A stretch of 64,000 nt of DNA, taken from Zongyangia hominis. GTDB taxonomy: Bacteria > Bacillota > Clostridia > Oscillospirales > Ruminococcaceae. The stretch lies in assembly GCF_014385095.1 (NCBI RefSeq), contig NZ_JACRTC010000006.1, positions 145,345-209,344 on the forward strand, given 5' to 3'. Below, piece by piece: positions 7,412-19,031 of this stretch; positions within the stretch are counted from its first letter, which is position 1, and every line of letters begins with the position of its first letter. Below the pieces are notes generated by a model. That model searched no databases. It was not told the DNA's origin and saw only the letters and a program-made list of their open reading frames with translations. The translations under genes were made by a program, and so were the position numbers.

Positions 7412-7684
7412 CAGTTTTTTCACGATTTAGACATATTTTTGGCAAAGACGCCGAATTCCCGCTCCTCTCTTGTCCATAATGTCGGAAAGGAGAAGTTTTC
7501 TGCTTTTTCGCCGGCGCTTCTTCCCCTCCTCCCCTTTTATTTTAAGGGAAGATTTGCTATAATAATTTATTAGCTGTTGCCGCATTCTGCCCGTTTTGGG
7601 CCGCGGCGGCAGGAAGGACGATGAATCAGGCGCGCCGTTTTATCCACGCGGCGCCCAAATCAATACATGCAGGAGGAAATGAAC

Positions 7685-9661
<1,977 letters not shown>

Positions 9662-9676
9662 AGACGAGGTACTCCT

Positions 9677-10447
9677 TTGGAAAATCTATTCGATTCCCAC
9701 GCCCACTACGACGACCGCCAGTTCGACCCCGACCGGGGCGAGCTGATGGCCTCCCTGCCTTCACGGGGGGTTCGCGCGGTCATGAATCCGGGCTGTAACC
9801 TGAGCTCTTCCCTGGAAGCCATTGCCTACGCCAAAAAGTACCCCTATTTCTACGCGGCGGTGGGGCTCCATCCCCAGGACGCGGGGGCCGCGGTGGAGGA
9901 AACCATCGACACCCTGCGCACTCTGGCCCGCCATCCCAAGGTCATGGCCATCGGGGAAATCGGTCTCGACTACCACTACGACGACGGCTCCCCCCGGCCG
10001 GTGCAGCAGAAAATCTTCGCCGACCAATTGGCCTTGGCGCGGGAGCTGGACCTGCCCGTCATCGTCCACGACCGGGAGGCCCACGGGGACACCCTGGACC
10101 TTTTGCGTAAATACCGGCCCCGGGGCATCGTCCACTGTTACAGCGGCTCCCCGGAGATGGCGGAGGAGCTTTTGAAGCTGGGGCTTTATATCGGCTTTAC
10201 CGGCGTCGTCACCTTCAAAAACGCGTCCAAGACCCTGCGGGCGGCCAAGGCCGTGCCGCTGGACCGGCTGCTCATCGAGACCGACGCCCCCTATATGGCG
10301 CCCGAGCCCTGCCGGGGACGGCGCTGCGATTCGACGCTCCTCAAATACACCGTCCGGGCCTTGGCCCAGGTCAAAGAGGTGGACCCCCAGCGTCTGGCGG
10401 ACATCACCTGCGAAAACGCCTGCCGGGTGTACGGCATCACCCTGTAA
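9677..10447 (+). CDS. tatD: TatD family hydrolase
   Basis: A 256-residue metal-dependent TIM-barrel hydrolase of the TatD/YcfH family (3'-5' exonuclease or DNase activity in characterised members). Metal ligands are seen in FDSHAHYDD (HxH at residues 8-10), GEIGLDYHYD (Glu near 95), VIVHDREAH (His near 133), IVHCYSG (His near 155) and TDAPYMAPEP (Asp near 203). The start is TTG at 9677, supported by an upstream GAGG and by the family N-terminus. It lies just after metG, the usual position in Bacillota. Confidence 0.94.
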   Translation: MENLFDSHAHYDDRQFDPDRGELMASLPSRGVRAVMNPGCNLSSSLEAIAYAKKYPYFYAAVGLHPQDAGAAVEETIDTLRTLARHPKVMAIGEIGLDYHYDDGSPRPVQQKIFADQLALARELDLPVIVHDREAHGDTLDLLRKYRPRGIVHCYSGSPEMAEELLKLGLYIGFTGVVTFKNASKTLRAAKAVPLDRLLIETDAPYMAPEPCRGRRCDSTLLKYTVRALAQVKEVDPQRLADITCENACRVYGITL

Positions 10448-10501
10448 TGTGTACGCCTGGGACAGACACCATCAAATCAGCTACTAGGAGGCAGTGATGC
10501 T

Positions 10502-11809
10502 ATGAAATTCAAGCTGGCGCTTCTCGTCGGTAAAATCCTCTATTTCTTCGGCAAATTTGTGGGCAAAAGCTCCAATCTCCCCGGTGACATCGCCCTGAAA
10601 ATCTGCCCGGATATGCTGGGACGCTTTCAGATCAAAGGCAAGATCATCGCCGTCACCGGCTCCAACGGCAAAACGACCACCGCCAACATGGTGGCCCATG
10701 TGCTCCAACAGTGCGGCCACACCGTGACCAACAACGCCAAAGGCTCTAACATGACCGGCGGCGTGGCCACCACGCTTTTAAACGCCGCCGACTTTTCCGG
10801 CGTCGTCCCCCAGGAATATGTGGTGCTCGAGGTGGACGAGCGGTTTTCCCGCATCATTTTTAAATCCTTCTCCCCCCACTATATGCTGGTCACCAACCTC
10901 TTCCGGGACCAGCTGACCCGCAACGGCAACGTGGACGTCATCATCGACAAGCTCCACGAGGCCATCGGGCCCGAGGTGAAGCTGGTCCTCAACGCCAACG
11001 ACCCCATCAGCAGTCGCCTGGCCCTGCAAAATGAGCGGGTCTACTACGGCCTGTGCGAAAGCGAGGCCTCCACCAAGGAGTGCCAGAGCATCACCCACGA
11101 CGCCAAGGTCTGCCCGGTCTGCTTCCACCGGCTGCGCTACGACTACTTCCACTATAACCACATCGGCGGCTACCACTGCGACGCCTGCGGGTATGAAAAC
11201 CCGCAGATGAAGTATGTTTCCCGCATCGAGAATTTGAGCGAGGGCGCCTTTGTGATCGACGATCACCCGGTCAAGACCGGCTACAACAGCCTCTTCAACA
11301 TCCTCAACATGACCGCCTGTGTGGCCGTCTGCTGCGAGGCGGGCATCCCCGAGGAGGAGGCCTGCAAGGCCGTGTCCTCTTTCCAGGTAAGTAAAGAGCG
11401 CTACGACGAATTCCAGGTGGGGGAGCGCAAGGCGGTTATGATCCTCTCCAAGAACCAGAATCCTGTCTCCTTTGACCAGTCCATCTCTCAGGTGCTCTCC
11501 ATGGAGGGGGAAAAGACGGTGGTCATCTATGTCAACAACATCAACCACACCGGCCACCGGGACACCACCTGGCTTTACGACATCGCCTTTGAGCGGCTCA
11601 AAGGAAAGATTGAAAACCTGGTCTGCACCGGGCCCCGGGCCTACGACTTGGCGGTGCGGCTCAACATGGCGGACTTCGACATGCAGAAGGTGAAGGTCCA
11701 GCCCTTCCGCTCCCGTCTCAAGGCCACGGTGGACGAGACCAAAGGCACCATCTGTGTCCTCACCGAACTCTACGACGCCAAAGGCATTTTGGAGGTGATC
11801 AGCCGATGA
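10502..11809 (+). CDS. murT: Lipid II isoglutaminyl synthase, MurT subunit
   Basis: A 435-residue Mur-ligase homologue that, with GatD, amidates the D-Glu of lipid II to D-isoglutamine. It has a P-loop TGSNGKTTTANM near residues 47-58, a Mur-ligase centre (NLFRDQLTRNGNVD), a MurT-type zinc ribbon made of CPVC (near 205) and CDAC (near 223), and the C-terminal DUF1727 domain. HRDTTWLYD near residue 353 carries the Asp that in S. aureus MurT completes the GatD triad. The start has AGGAGG upstream. The stop overlaps the gatD start by four bases (ATGA), so the subunits are translationally coupled. Confidence 0.93.
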   Translation: MKFKLALLVGKILYFFGKFVGKSSNLPGDIALKICPDMLGRFQIKGKIIAVTGSNGKTTTANMVAHVLQQCGHTVTNNAKGSNMTGGVATTLLNAADFSGVVPQEYVVLEVDERFSRIIFKSFSPHYMLVTNLFRDQLTRNGNVDVIIDKLHEAIGPEVKLVLNANDPISSRLALQNERVYYGLCESEASTKECQSITHDAKVCPVCFHRLRYDYFHYNHIGGYHCDACGYENPQMKYVSRIENLSEGAFVIDDHPVKTGYNSLFNILNMTACVAVCCEAGIPEEEACKAVSSFQVSKERYDEFQVGERKAVMILSKNQNPVSFDQSISQVLSMEGEKTVVIYVNNINHTGHRDTTWLYDIAFERLKGKIENLVCTGPRAYDLAVRLNMADFDMQKVKVQPFRSRLKATVDETKGTICVLTELYDAKGILEVISR

Positions 11810-12531
11810 GCGAAGAAAAAAACGTCCAGGTCCTGTGGCTCTACGACGATCTGCTGGACCTGTATGGGGACAGCGGCAACCTGACCCTCATCAAAAAGCG
11901 CCTGACCCAGCTGGGTTATCAGATGTTCCTCACTCGGGCGAGCCTCGCCGATTCCCCTAAGGTCAGCGAATACGACATGGTCTATATCGGGCCGGGCAAG
12001 GCCAAAAACCTGCGCCGGGCCTGTGAGCATATCCTGACGTTAAAAGACGAAATCGTCAAAGCCATCGACGAAGAAAAGGTCATTCTCGTCACCGGCAACG
12101 CCCGGCTCCTTCTGGGCAAGGGCTACACCGACGAGGACGGCTCCTTTGTTAAGGGGCTGGAGCTCTTCCCCTACACCGGCGAGGAGACGGGGAAGGTCTT
12201 TATCAGCGACGTGGTGGCCAACCCCCAGTTCGAGACCAACGAGTCCCTGCTCTACGGCTTTATCAACCGCACTGGGCGCATCAAGGACAATGTAGGCCCC
12301 TATCTCTTCAAAATCGTCAAAGGCGCCGGGGATGAAAAGAAGGGGGACGCCTTTGAGGGCAACCTCTATAAGAACCTCTTTTCCACCTGGCTCTTGGGGC
12401 CGGTGCTCGTCAAAAACCCTCAGATGGCTCGGGAATTTCTCGGCCGTCTCATCGGTCGGGAGCAGATTGCCTACGACGACACCCTGGAAACCATGGCGCT
12501 CAAGATGACGCTCAAAGAATTCTCGCTGTGA
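11806..12531 (+). CDS. gatD: GatD-like amidotransferase subunit lacking catalytic Cys and His
   Basis: A 241-residue CobB/CobQ-like class I glutamine amidotransferase domain, partner of MurT. The order fits GatD: an N-terminal LWLYDDLLDLYGDSGNL, YIGPGKAKNL, a nucleophile-elbow region near residue 96, and LLGPVLVKNP near residue 196. The elbow reads VILVTGNARLLLG where active GatD has CGGYQ with the nucleophile Cys. The later His of the HGPLL motif is replaced by Leu (STWLLGPVL). The only Cys seen nearby (RRACEHI) is outside the elbow. Glutamine hydrolysis by this subunit therefore looks lost. It may keep a structural role, or the complex may use free ammonia. The overlap with murT and the terminator at 12592 mark the end of the operon. 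Confidence 0.88.
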   Translation: MSEEKNVQVLWLYDDLLDLYGDSGNLTLIKKRLTQLGYQMFLTRASLADSPKVSEYDMVYIGPGKAKNLRRACEHILTLKDEIVKAIDEEKVILVTGNARLLLGKGYTDEDGSFVKGLELFPYTGEETGKVFISDVVANPQFETNESLLYGFINRTGRIKDNVGPYLFKIVKGAGDEKKGDAFEGNLYKNLFSTWLLGPVLVKNPQMAREFLGRLIGREQIAYDDTLETMALKMTLKEFSL

Positions 12532-12591
12532 CCGGACAAATTGTGTCGATTCCATATGTATTTCACCCTGTTTTACACCTGGTGGAACTTT

Positions 12592-12623
12592 AGCCCGTTG
12601 CATAAAATGCGACGGGCTTTTTT
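12592..12623 (+). terminator. Terminator of metG-tatD-murT-gatD
   Basis: The stem AGCCCGTTGCAT / ATGCGACGGGCT with a mismatch, loop AA/AAA, is followed by six T. Confidence 0.9.
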
Positions 12624-12707
12624 GTACCTTTTTTCAATACCAATCTTCCAAAAAAAAGGCGTGATCTTGTTAATTTTCACGTTTTTCCTTTTTTTTCGTC
12701 ATTCGGA

Positions 12708-12735
12708 TTGACTTATTTGGTCACAGTAATATACT
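12708..12735 (+). promoter_or_regulatory. Promoter of large surface protein
   Basis: TTGACT (12708-12713), a 16-base spacer and TATACT (12730-12735), about 50 bases before the start codon. Confidence 0.7.
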
Positions 12736-12787
12736 TATATGTAAAAGGGTCTGCAAGAATGTGACTCATATGGAAGGAAGTAACACG

Positions 12788-15700
12788 ATGAAAAAACTGC
12801 TGGCTTTATTGCTCGCCGTGATGCTGTGTATCACAGCCATCACCCCTGCTATCGCGCTGGAAACGGGTGGTTCCGTTGTTCCAGTGAAGCTGAGCCTGTC
12901 CTATGAAAGCGACGGCTCCAACCCCACCGTGCTGGAACCCACTGGACATAATTACTATAACAACTATGGTGACTATGACGACGCCACCATCACCTTGGAT
13001 ACGACAAAAGAAAATCTCTACCTGACGCTGGAATTTCCTGAGTACGGCGATCAAGTGACCAAGGTGGAGTTTAACTACCAGGAAAACTACAACACCCATA
13101 TCGTGGCTGCCACCCAGGACGGCGGCAGCTACAAAGTCACCTTCCCCGTTGCGAATTTGGCCAAGGCCATCAGCGAATACGAAGGTATTTACTACACCGT
13201 CACCACCAATGTAGTGGGGACGGATAAGCCTATCGAGTTTATCGGGCTCATTAACTTCAGCAGCTTCGCCCAGCCCAACACCGATTTCTCCAACCTCTCC
13301 GGCATCTATGAAAACGCGGCCGGCGAAAAATTGATGATCTTTGAAAACGGCCGGGCGCAGTACAAAGACGAGGCCGCGGCTGCTTCGGCCGTGAGTACCG
13401 AAATATCCTATAACGCCGACGGCAGTGTGGCAAGCTCCAAGGTCAAAGTCTACACTTACAGCAAAAATTACCTCTTTGACTGGGATACCGTCGCTCACAC
13501 CCTGACCGGCCCCGACGGCTCCTCTGAGGTCTTCACCCTCAACGCCGGCGCCGACAAATCTTCCCCCGTGGTCATCAACGGCTCCATGGGCCGGGACAGC
13601 GCCGGTGCGACGCTGGGCTACACCATCGAGGGCCTCAATTACAATCAGCTTTCCACCCTCAACTCGCTAAATATCAGCAGCTATTCCAGCAATAAGTCCG
13701 CCATCAAGTCCGCCATGCCCGCGGACGCCAAGCTGATGATCATGTCCTTCTCCCACGACGGGGCCCTCCCCGCCACTGCGACCGTCACCATGGCGGTGGA
13801 TTCCACCGTCTATCCGGACGGCGCCTATTATCTCTATTATTATAACGAATCCACCGGCACGCCCGAGCTGCAAAAGAGCGTCCAGGTCTCCGGCGGCCAG
13901 TTTGTCTTCTCCCTCGACCACTGCTCTGATTACTTCCTCAGCAGCGTCAAGGCGGCGGGAGACGTCGCGCCCGATTATGTGCGGATTCCGCTGACCCTTC
14001 GCTTCTCCTATAACGCCGATTTCTCCGATCCCCAGGTCTTCACCCCGGAGCAGTTTAACTATGCCGGCGGGTATGCAAAATCCACCCTTAGCATCGACAC
14101 CACCAAGGAAACCCTCTATTTCCGCGCGGAGGTCCCGGCGGAAAGTAAGAAATATGTGGACCATCTGGTGTTCTCCTACCAGGAAAATGACTTTACCCAT
14201 GTGGTGAGCCTGAATGGAAATTGGGAGTGCTCTGTTCCGGTAGCCGAGGTGGCCAAGGCTTCCAGCGAGTGGGACGGCCCCTCCGTGGCAGTCCACACCG
14301 TAGCCGACCTGAGCGGCAAGAGCTATCAGTACAACGCCCGCGTTGCGCTCGACAAGTTCTCCGCACCCTCCGCCGATTTTTCCGCCTTTGCCAACCTCTA
14401 TCACAACGCTGCCGGCGAGACTTTGAGCATCATGGCCGACGGCAAGGCGGTCTATAAGGACGAAATCATCACCATGACCCCCATTTCCGTCGAATATCAG
14501 CACGGTTCCGACGGCGCTGTCACCAGCGCGGTAGTCACTGTGCGCACTTACAGCAAAAACTATAACTTTAACTGGGACCCCACGGCCAAAACCCTGACTT
14601 CCGCCACCGAGACCTTCTCCCCCGCCGACGCGGCCAAGCAGGATCCCCTCTCCATCACCGGCGTGGCGGGCAAGGATTCCGCCAAGAATCAGCTCTCCTA
14701 CACCATTGAGGGCCTGACCTATGAGGACATTGCCTCGGGCATCGATTATACCATGAGCACCACCTCCGCAAACGCGGATGCGGTGGCCGCGCTGATGCCG
14801 GAAAACGCGAAGCTCATGATGCTTTCCTTCGCCCACAGCGGCGTCCTGCCCCAGACGGTCGGCGTCACAGTGGACGTGGACACCGCCGTCTATCCCGACG
14901 GCACCTATTATCTCTATTATTACAACGCCTCCGCCGGCAAGGTGGAGTTCCAGCAGAATGTCACCGTGGCAAACGGGAAGTTCACCTTCTCCATCAACCA
15001 CTGCTCCGACTACTTCCTCAGCAGCGTCAAAACCGCCGGGGAAGCGGCGCTGGACACCTTCCTCGATTCCATCGCCAACGCGTCTGAGGGGGACACCGTC
15101 GCTCTCACCACCGACCTGACCCTGAGCGCCCCTCTCACCATTACCGGAAAAAACATCACGCTGGACCTGGCGGGCCACACCCTCACCGGCAGCATTGTGA
15201 TCGACAACAGCAATGTGAAGGTGAGCGGCGGCACCTTGTCCTCCACCGGCACGGCAATCGACTTAGCTTCCAACTCCTCCCTGCGCATCGAGAACGCCAC
15301 CGTGAGCACGACCAGCGCCACCGAGCCCGCCATCAAGCTGGGTGCCCAGAGCAGCCAGCTCACCGTAGGCACCGGCGCTGTGGTCAATGCCAAAACCTAC
15401 GGCGTGATCGATAGCGGCAACACCCTTCCCATCGTCACTGGAAAGATTGTTGTCACCGACACCGACGGCTTCGCCATCGCTAAGGACACCACTCCCCGCT
15501 CCGCGGGACAGTATCTCCTGACCGCGGGGGGCACCCCCGTCGACGCGGTATCCAACAAGATCGAGGACGGCAAGACCGTCGTCACCGCCAACCTGACCGA
15601 TGACACAGTCACCTATGTGGGTACTCCCATCGCGTTTAACGGCGTGGATATCCCCGCCGGCGTGGGTTACACCCTCACCTACAAAAACGACACCTATGAC

Positions 15701-17317
15701 AGCACCAACGACCCCACAGAGCCTGGCACCTATACCGTCACCCTGGCGCTGACCGCCGATGCCGCCAACGGCTACGCGCTCGATCCCGCGTCGGTGCTCT
15801 CCGCCACCTATACTATCGAAAAAGTCAGCGTAAAAATCACTCTGACCGACGCGCAGGTTTCCTATGACGGCAATTCCCAGTCCCTTCCCGCCGACAAGAT
15901 TTCCGTCACCCCCAACAGCACCCCCTACACCCTGACCTACACAAGCGCCGGCGGCTATAACAGCACCACCGCTCCCACCGAGCCCGGTGTCTACACCGTC
16001 ACCGCTACCTTAGACGACACCGATCATTACCAGTTGGCGGCCGACTCCGATCTGGACGCCACCTTGACCATCGGCAAAATCAGCGCCGAAGTCACGCTCA
16101 CCAACACGGAAGTCACCTATGACGGCAACCCGCAGCCTCTTCCCGCCGACAAGATTTCCGTCACCCCCAACAGCACCCCCTACACCCTGACCTACACAAG
16201 CGCCGGCGGCTATAACAGCACCACCGCTCCCACCGAGCCCGGCCTCTATACCGTCACCGCTACCTTGGACGACACCGATCACTATGAGCTGGCTGCAAGC
16301 TCCGACGTGGATGCCACCCTGACCATCAATAAGATCGTCACCAAAGTGGACCTTTCCGATGCCAGCGCTACGGCCACCGGAAGCGAAATCGCTTTCCCGG
16401 CCGATAAAATTTCCAATCCCGACCATGTGGTCCTCACTCTGACCTATACGAACGAAGTGGGCAATAGCTCCATCACCGCTCCCACCGAGGTGGGCGTCTA
16501 CACCGTCTCCGCCGCTCTGGACGACGCGTCCGCCGCTCACTATCAGCTCGACGCCGCATCCAAACTGAGCGCCACCTTCGCCATCGTGGACGGCAGAACC
16601 ACAGCCAAGGTTGACTTGTCCGACGCTTCCGCCAGCTATAACGGTGCGGAGCAGGCGTTCCCGACCGAGAAGATTTCCAACCCCGCGGCGGCGCCCCTGA
16701 CACTCACCTACACAAGCGCCGACGGCTACAACAGCGTGACTCCTCCCACTGAGGCGGGCACCTACACCGTCACCGCCGCTCTCTCTGAGGGAGCCGAAGA
16801 CGACTTTATCCTCGATGAGGCCTCGGTCCTGAGCGCCACCTACATCATCGAGAAAGCGCCGGTCACCGTGACCCTCGGCGATACCAAGGTCGACTACATC
16901 GGCAGCCCCATCCCCTATCCTGCATCCAGCATCAGCAATCCCTCCGGCGTGGCGCTGACCCTGACCTATACCGACGCGAAGGGCAATGTTTCCGCCGACG
17001 CGCCCACCAAAGCGGGCACCTACACCGTCACCGCCGCCCTCTCTGAGGACGCCGCCAAAAATTACGCCTTGTCCGATGAATCCGACCTAACCGCCGAGTT
17101 CATCATCGTCAAGAAAAACGGCGGCAGCGGCTCCGGTATCATCTCCGGCGGCAGCGGCAACAGCAGCGTCATCGACAAGATTCTCGCGGCTCTTAATCCC
17201 GACAAGAAGGGCGACAAGACCAATCCCGACACCGGCGACAACGGCGTCCTGGGTCTGGCCCTGGCTCTGGCCGCTGTGAGCGCGGCAGCCGTCTTTGCCG
17301 GTAGAAAGCAGAAATAA
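12788..17317 (+). CDS. Large secreted repeat protein with MBG-like repeats and wall-anchor-like C-terminus
   Basis: A 1,509-residue extracellular protein of unknown function. A signal peptide (MKKLLALLLAVMLCITAITP) starts at 12788 after GGAAGGAAG. Two homologous modules follow (about residues 25-395 and 395-750), each ending in VYPDGxYYLYYYN and NHCSDYFLSSVK or DHCSDYFLSSVK. A short stretch of beta-helix type (about 755-880, LTITGKNITLDLAGHTLTG) precedes six MBG-like beta-sandwich repeats of about 85 residues (about 937-1442, pattern YDGN...LPADKIS...TLTYT...APTEPGxYTVTA). The C-terminus is a Gly/Ser linker, NPDTGD near 1479, a hydrophobic stretch and RKQK. This resembles a sortase-type signal with Asn replacing Leu. 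Adhesion or polysaccharide binding is plausible but not shown. It is transcribed alone. Confidence 0.85.
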   Translation: MKKLLALLLAVMLCITAITPAIALETGGSVVPVKLSLSYESDGSNPTVLEPTGHNYYNNYGDYDDATITLDTTKENLYLTLEFPEYGDQVTKVEFNYQENYNTHIVAATQDGGSYKVTFPVANLAKAISEYEGIYYTVTTNVVGTDKPIEFIGLINFSSFAQPNTDFSNLSGIYENAAGEKLMIFENGRAQYKDEAAAASAVSTEISYNADGSVASSKVKVYTYSKNYLFDWDTVAHTLTGPDGSSEVFTLNAGADKSSPVVINGSMGRDSAGATLGYTIEGLNYNQLSTLNSLNISSYSSNKSAIKSAMPADAKLMIMSFSHDGALPATATVTMAVDSTVYPDGAYYLYYYNESTGTPELQKSVQVSGGQFVFSLDHCSDYFLSSVKAAGDVAPDYVRIPLTLRFSYNADFSDPQVFTPEQFNYAGGYAKSTLSIDTTKETLYFRAEVPAESKKYVDHLVFSYQENDFTHVVSLNGNWECSVPVAEVAKASSEWDGPSVAVHTVADLSGKSYQYNARVALDKFSAPSADFSAFANLYHNAAGETLSIMADGKAVYKDEIITMTPISVEYQHGSDGAVTSAVVTVRTYSKNYNFNWDPTAKTLTSATETFSPADAAKQDPLSITGVAGKDSAKNQLSYTIEGLTYEDIASGIDYTMSTTSANADAVAALMPENAKLMMLSFAHSGVLPQTVGVTVDVDTAVYPDGTYYLYYYNASAGKVEFQQNVTVANGKFTFSINHCSDYFLSSVKTAGEAALDTFLDSIANASEGDTVALTTDLTLSAPLTITGKNITLDLAGHTLTGSIVIDNSNVKVSGGTLSSTGTAIDLASNSSLRIENATVSTTSATEPAIKLGAQSSQLTVGTGAVVNAKTYGVIDSGNTLPIVTGKIVVTDTDGFAIAKDTTPRSAGQYLLTAGGTPVDAVSNKIEDGKTVVTANLTDDTVTYVGTPIAFNGVDIPAGVGYTLTYKNDTYDSTNDPTEPGTYTVTLALTADAANGYALDPASVLSATYTIEKVSVKITLTDAQVSYDGNSQSLPADKISVTPNSTPYTLTYTSAGGYNSTTAPTEPGVYTVTATLDDTDHYQLAADSDLDATLTIGKISAEVTLTNTEVTYDGNPQPLPADKISVTPNSTPYTLTYTSAGGYNSTTAPTEPGLYTVTATLDDTDHYELAASSDVDATLTINKIVTKVDLSDASATATGSEIAFPADKISNPDHVVLTLTYTNEVGNSSITAPTEVGVYTVSAALDDASAAHYQLDAASKLSATFAIVDGRTTAKVDLSDASASYNGAEQAFPTEKISNPAAAPLTLTYTSADGYNSVTPPTEAGTYTVTAALSEGAEDDFILDEASVLSATYIIEKAPVTVTLGDTKVDYIGSPIPYPASSISNPSGVALTLTYTDAKGNVSADAPTKAGTYTVTAALSEDAAKNYALSDESDLTAEFIIVKKNGGSGSGIISGGSGNSSVIDKILAALNPDKKGDKTNPDTGDNGVLGLALALAAVSAAAVFAGRKQK
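15884..16242 (+). repeat. Exact 104-bp direct repeat inside the surface protein gene
   Basis: Bases 15884-15987 recur at 16139-16242, 255 bases (85 codons) apart, with no difference I could find. They encode the core of MBG-like repeats 2 and 3. This points to recent duplication or gene conversion. Confidence 0.85.
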
Positions 17318-17350
17318 TGTCCTTTGTGGACGCGCTTCTCCATTCTAAAG

Positions 17351-17387
17351 AAAAAAGACGTACCGAAATCGGTACGTCTTTTTTTGT
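17351..17387. terminator. Bidirectional terminator between surface protein and enolase
   Basis: GACGTACCGA (17357-17366) pairs with TCGGTACGTC (17369-17378), flanked by six A and seven T. It serves the converging surface-protein and enolase genes. Confidence 0.93.
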
Positions 17388-17433
17388 TGCTATCCGTTAT
17401 CATTTTCCCGGACTTTTCGCCGCGCTCTCTGGG

Positions 17434-17461
17434 CAAGAGCCGCTTACGCGGCTCTTGTTTT
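17434..17461 (+). terminator. Second hairpin terminator, plus strand
   Basis: CAAGAGCCGC pairs with GCGGCTCTTG (17448-17457) and is followed by a short T-run. It acts as a back-up stop for plus-strand readthrough. Confidence 0.6.
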
Positions 17462-17490
17462 GCAGCGGCGATCATGGATCGTTCCCGCTT

Positions 17491-18813
17491 TTATTCGCCC
17501 AGTGTGCCTTTTGTCTGCCCCAAACGCAGATTGGTAAACGCTCCGTCCCCCAGGTAGACGCCGGACGACGGAATCATGTCGGCGATGCGCAGCAGGCGGT
17601 TATATTTGGCCACCCGGTCGCTGCGGGAGGGGGCGCCGGTCTTGATCTGCCCCGCGCCCACGGCCACGGCCAGGTCCGCGATGGTGCTGTCCTCGGTCTC
17701 ACCCGAGCGGTGGGAGATGATGCTGGTCATGCCGGCCCGGTGGGCCATGTCGATGGCGGCCATGGTCTCGGAGAGGGTGCCGATCTGGTTGACCTTCACC
17801 AGAATGGCGTTGCCCGCTCCCAGCTCGATGCCCTTGCGCAGACGCTTGACATTGGTGACGAACAGATCGTCCCCCACCAGCTGTACCTTGTCGCCCAGGC
17901 TCCGGGTGATCTTCTGGAAGCCCTCCCAGTCGTCCTCGGCCAGCGGGTCCTCGATGGAGATGATGGGATAGCGTGCGCACAGGTCCTTCCAGTAGCTGCA
18001 CAGCTCGTCGGTGGTCATCCGAGTCTGCTTCTTAGGTAGCAGGTATTCCCCGTCGGAGAACCATTCGCTGGAGGCCGCGTCGATGGCGATTTTGACGTCG
18101 TCCCCCGGTACGAAGCCCGCTTGCTCCACCGCCTCCAAGATCACCTTGATGGCGTCCTCATCGTCGGGCAGGTTGGGGGCGTAGCCGCCCTCGTCGCCCA
18201 CCGACGTGGAGAGGCCCCGGCTCTTTAAAATCTTGCCCAGGGTGTGGAAGATTTCACACCCCCAGCGCACCGCTTCGGGGAAGGTGGGGGCGCCGGTGGG
18301 CATGATCATGAACTCCTGGATGTCCACGTTGTTGCCCGCATGGGCGCCGCCGTTTAAGATATTCATCATGGGCACGGGAAGCACGTGGGCGTGACAGCCG
18401 CCCAGATAGCGAAACAGCGGCAGGCCGCAGGCCTTGGCCGCCGCTTTGGCGCAGGCGAGCGAAACCGCCAGCATAGCGTTGGCGCCGATCTTCGATTTGT
18501 TTTCGCTGGGGTCAAGCCCGCAGAGCAGCCGGTCGATCTGCATCTGGTTGGCGGCGTTTCGTCCCGTCAGCTCCTGTGCGATGACGCCGTTTACATGCTC
18601 TACGGCTTTGCGCACGCCCTTGCCGCCAAAGCGGGCGCTGTCCCCGTCCCGCAGCTCGTACGCCTCAAACATGCCGGTGGACGCTCCCGAGGGGACGGCG
18701 GCCCGCCCGGTGGCGCCGCAAGCGAGGGTAACTTCCGCTTCTACCGTGGGGTTGCCCCGTGAGTCGATGATCTCCCGGCCTTTTATCTTTTCAATTCTCG
18801 TCGAATATTTCAT
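17491..18813 (-). CDS. eno: Enolase
   Basis: A 440-residue enolase (2-phosphoglycerate to phosphoenolpyruvate; glycolysis). Family marks are [16 protein letters not shown] at the N-terminus, the mobile loop [10 protein letters not shown] near residue 42, [18 protein letters not shown] near 155-172, [11 protein letters not shown] (metal ligands near 295), [12 protein letters not shown] and the catalytic Lys region near 345, and SHRSGETED near 375. The start at 18813 has GGGAGG upstream. It is monocistronic here; the other lower-glycolysis genes are not in the window. Confidence 0.97.
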   Translation of the reverse strand: MKYSTRIEKIKGREIIDSRGNPTVEAEVTLACGATGRAAVPSGASTGMFEAYELRDGDSARFGGKGVRKAVEHVNGVIAQELTGRNAANQMQIDRLLCGLDPSENKSKIGANAMLAVSLACAKAAAKACGLPLFRYLGGCHAHVLPVPMMNILNGGAHAGNNVDIQEFMIMPTGAPTFPEAVRWGCEIFHTLGKILKSRGLSTSVGDEGGYAPNLPDDEDAIKVILEAVEQAGFVPGDDVKIAIDAASSEWFSDGEYLLPKKQTRMTTDELCSYWKDLCARYPIISIEDPLAEDDWEGFQKITRSLGDKVQLVGDDLFVTNVKRLRKGIELGAGNAILVKVNQIGTLSETMAAIDMAHRAGMTSIISHRSGETEDSTIADLAVAVGAGQIKTGAPSRSDRVAKYNRLLRIADMIPSSGVYLGDGAFTNLRLGQTKGTLGE

Positions 18814-19031
18814 AGGTATTCCTCCCATTTGCGCTTTTTACGCTTAGATTATGTTTAGTGTACAATTTTTTTGTTAATATATACCGCATTTTTAATAAAT
18901 AATTTTCTGCCGAAGCGGCACAATAAGTAACGTCGATTGCAAATCCGCACGTCAGCGGAAAAACTAACATCTTGCATCAATCGGCAAAAGTTCGTAAGAT
19001 GGAACTTAAGGATTATCTGGAGGTAAATTTG

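Noticed and set aside
7441..7684. T-box or S-box leader upstream of metG
   Set aside because: No T-box AGGGTGG-type sequence or SAM aptamer core could be seen in the leader.
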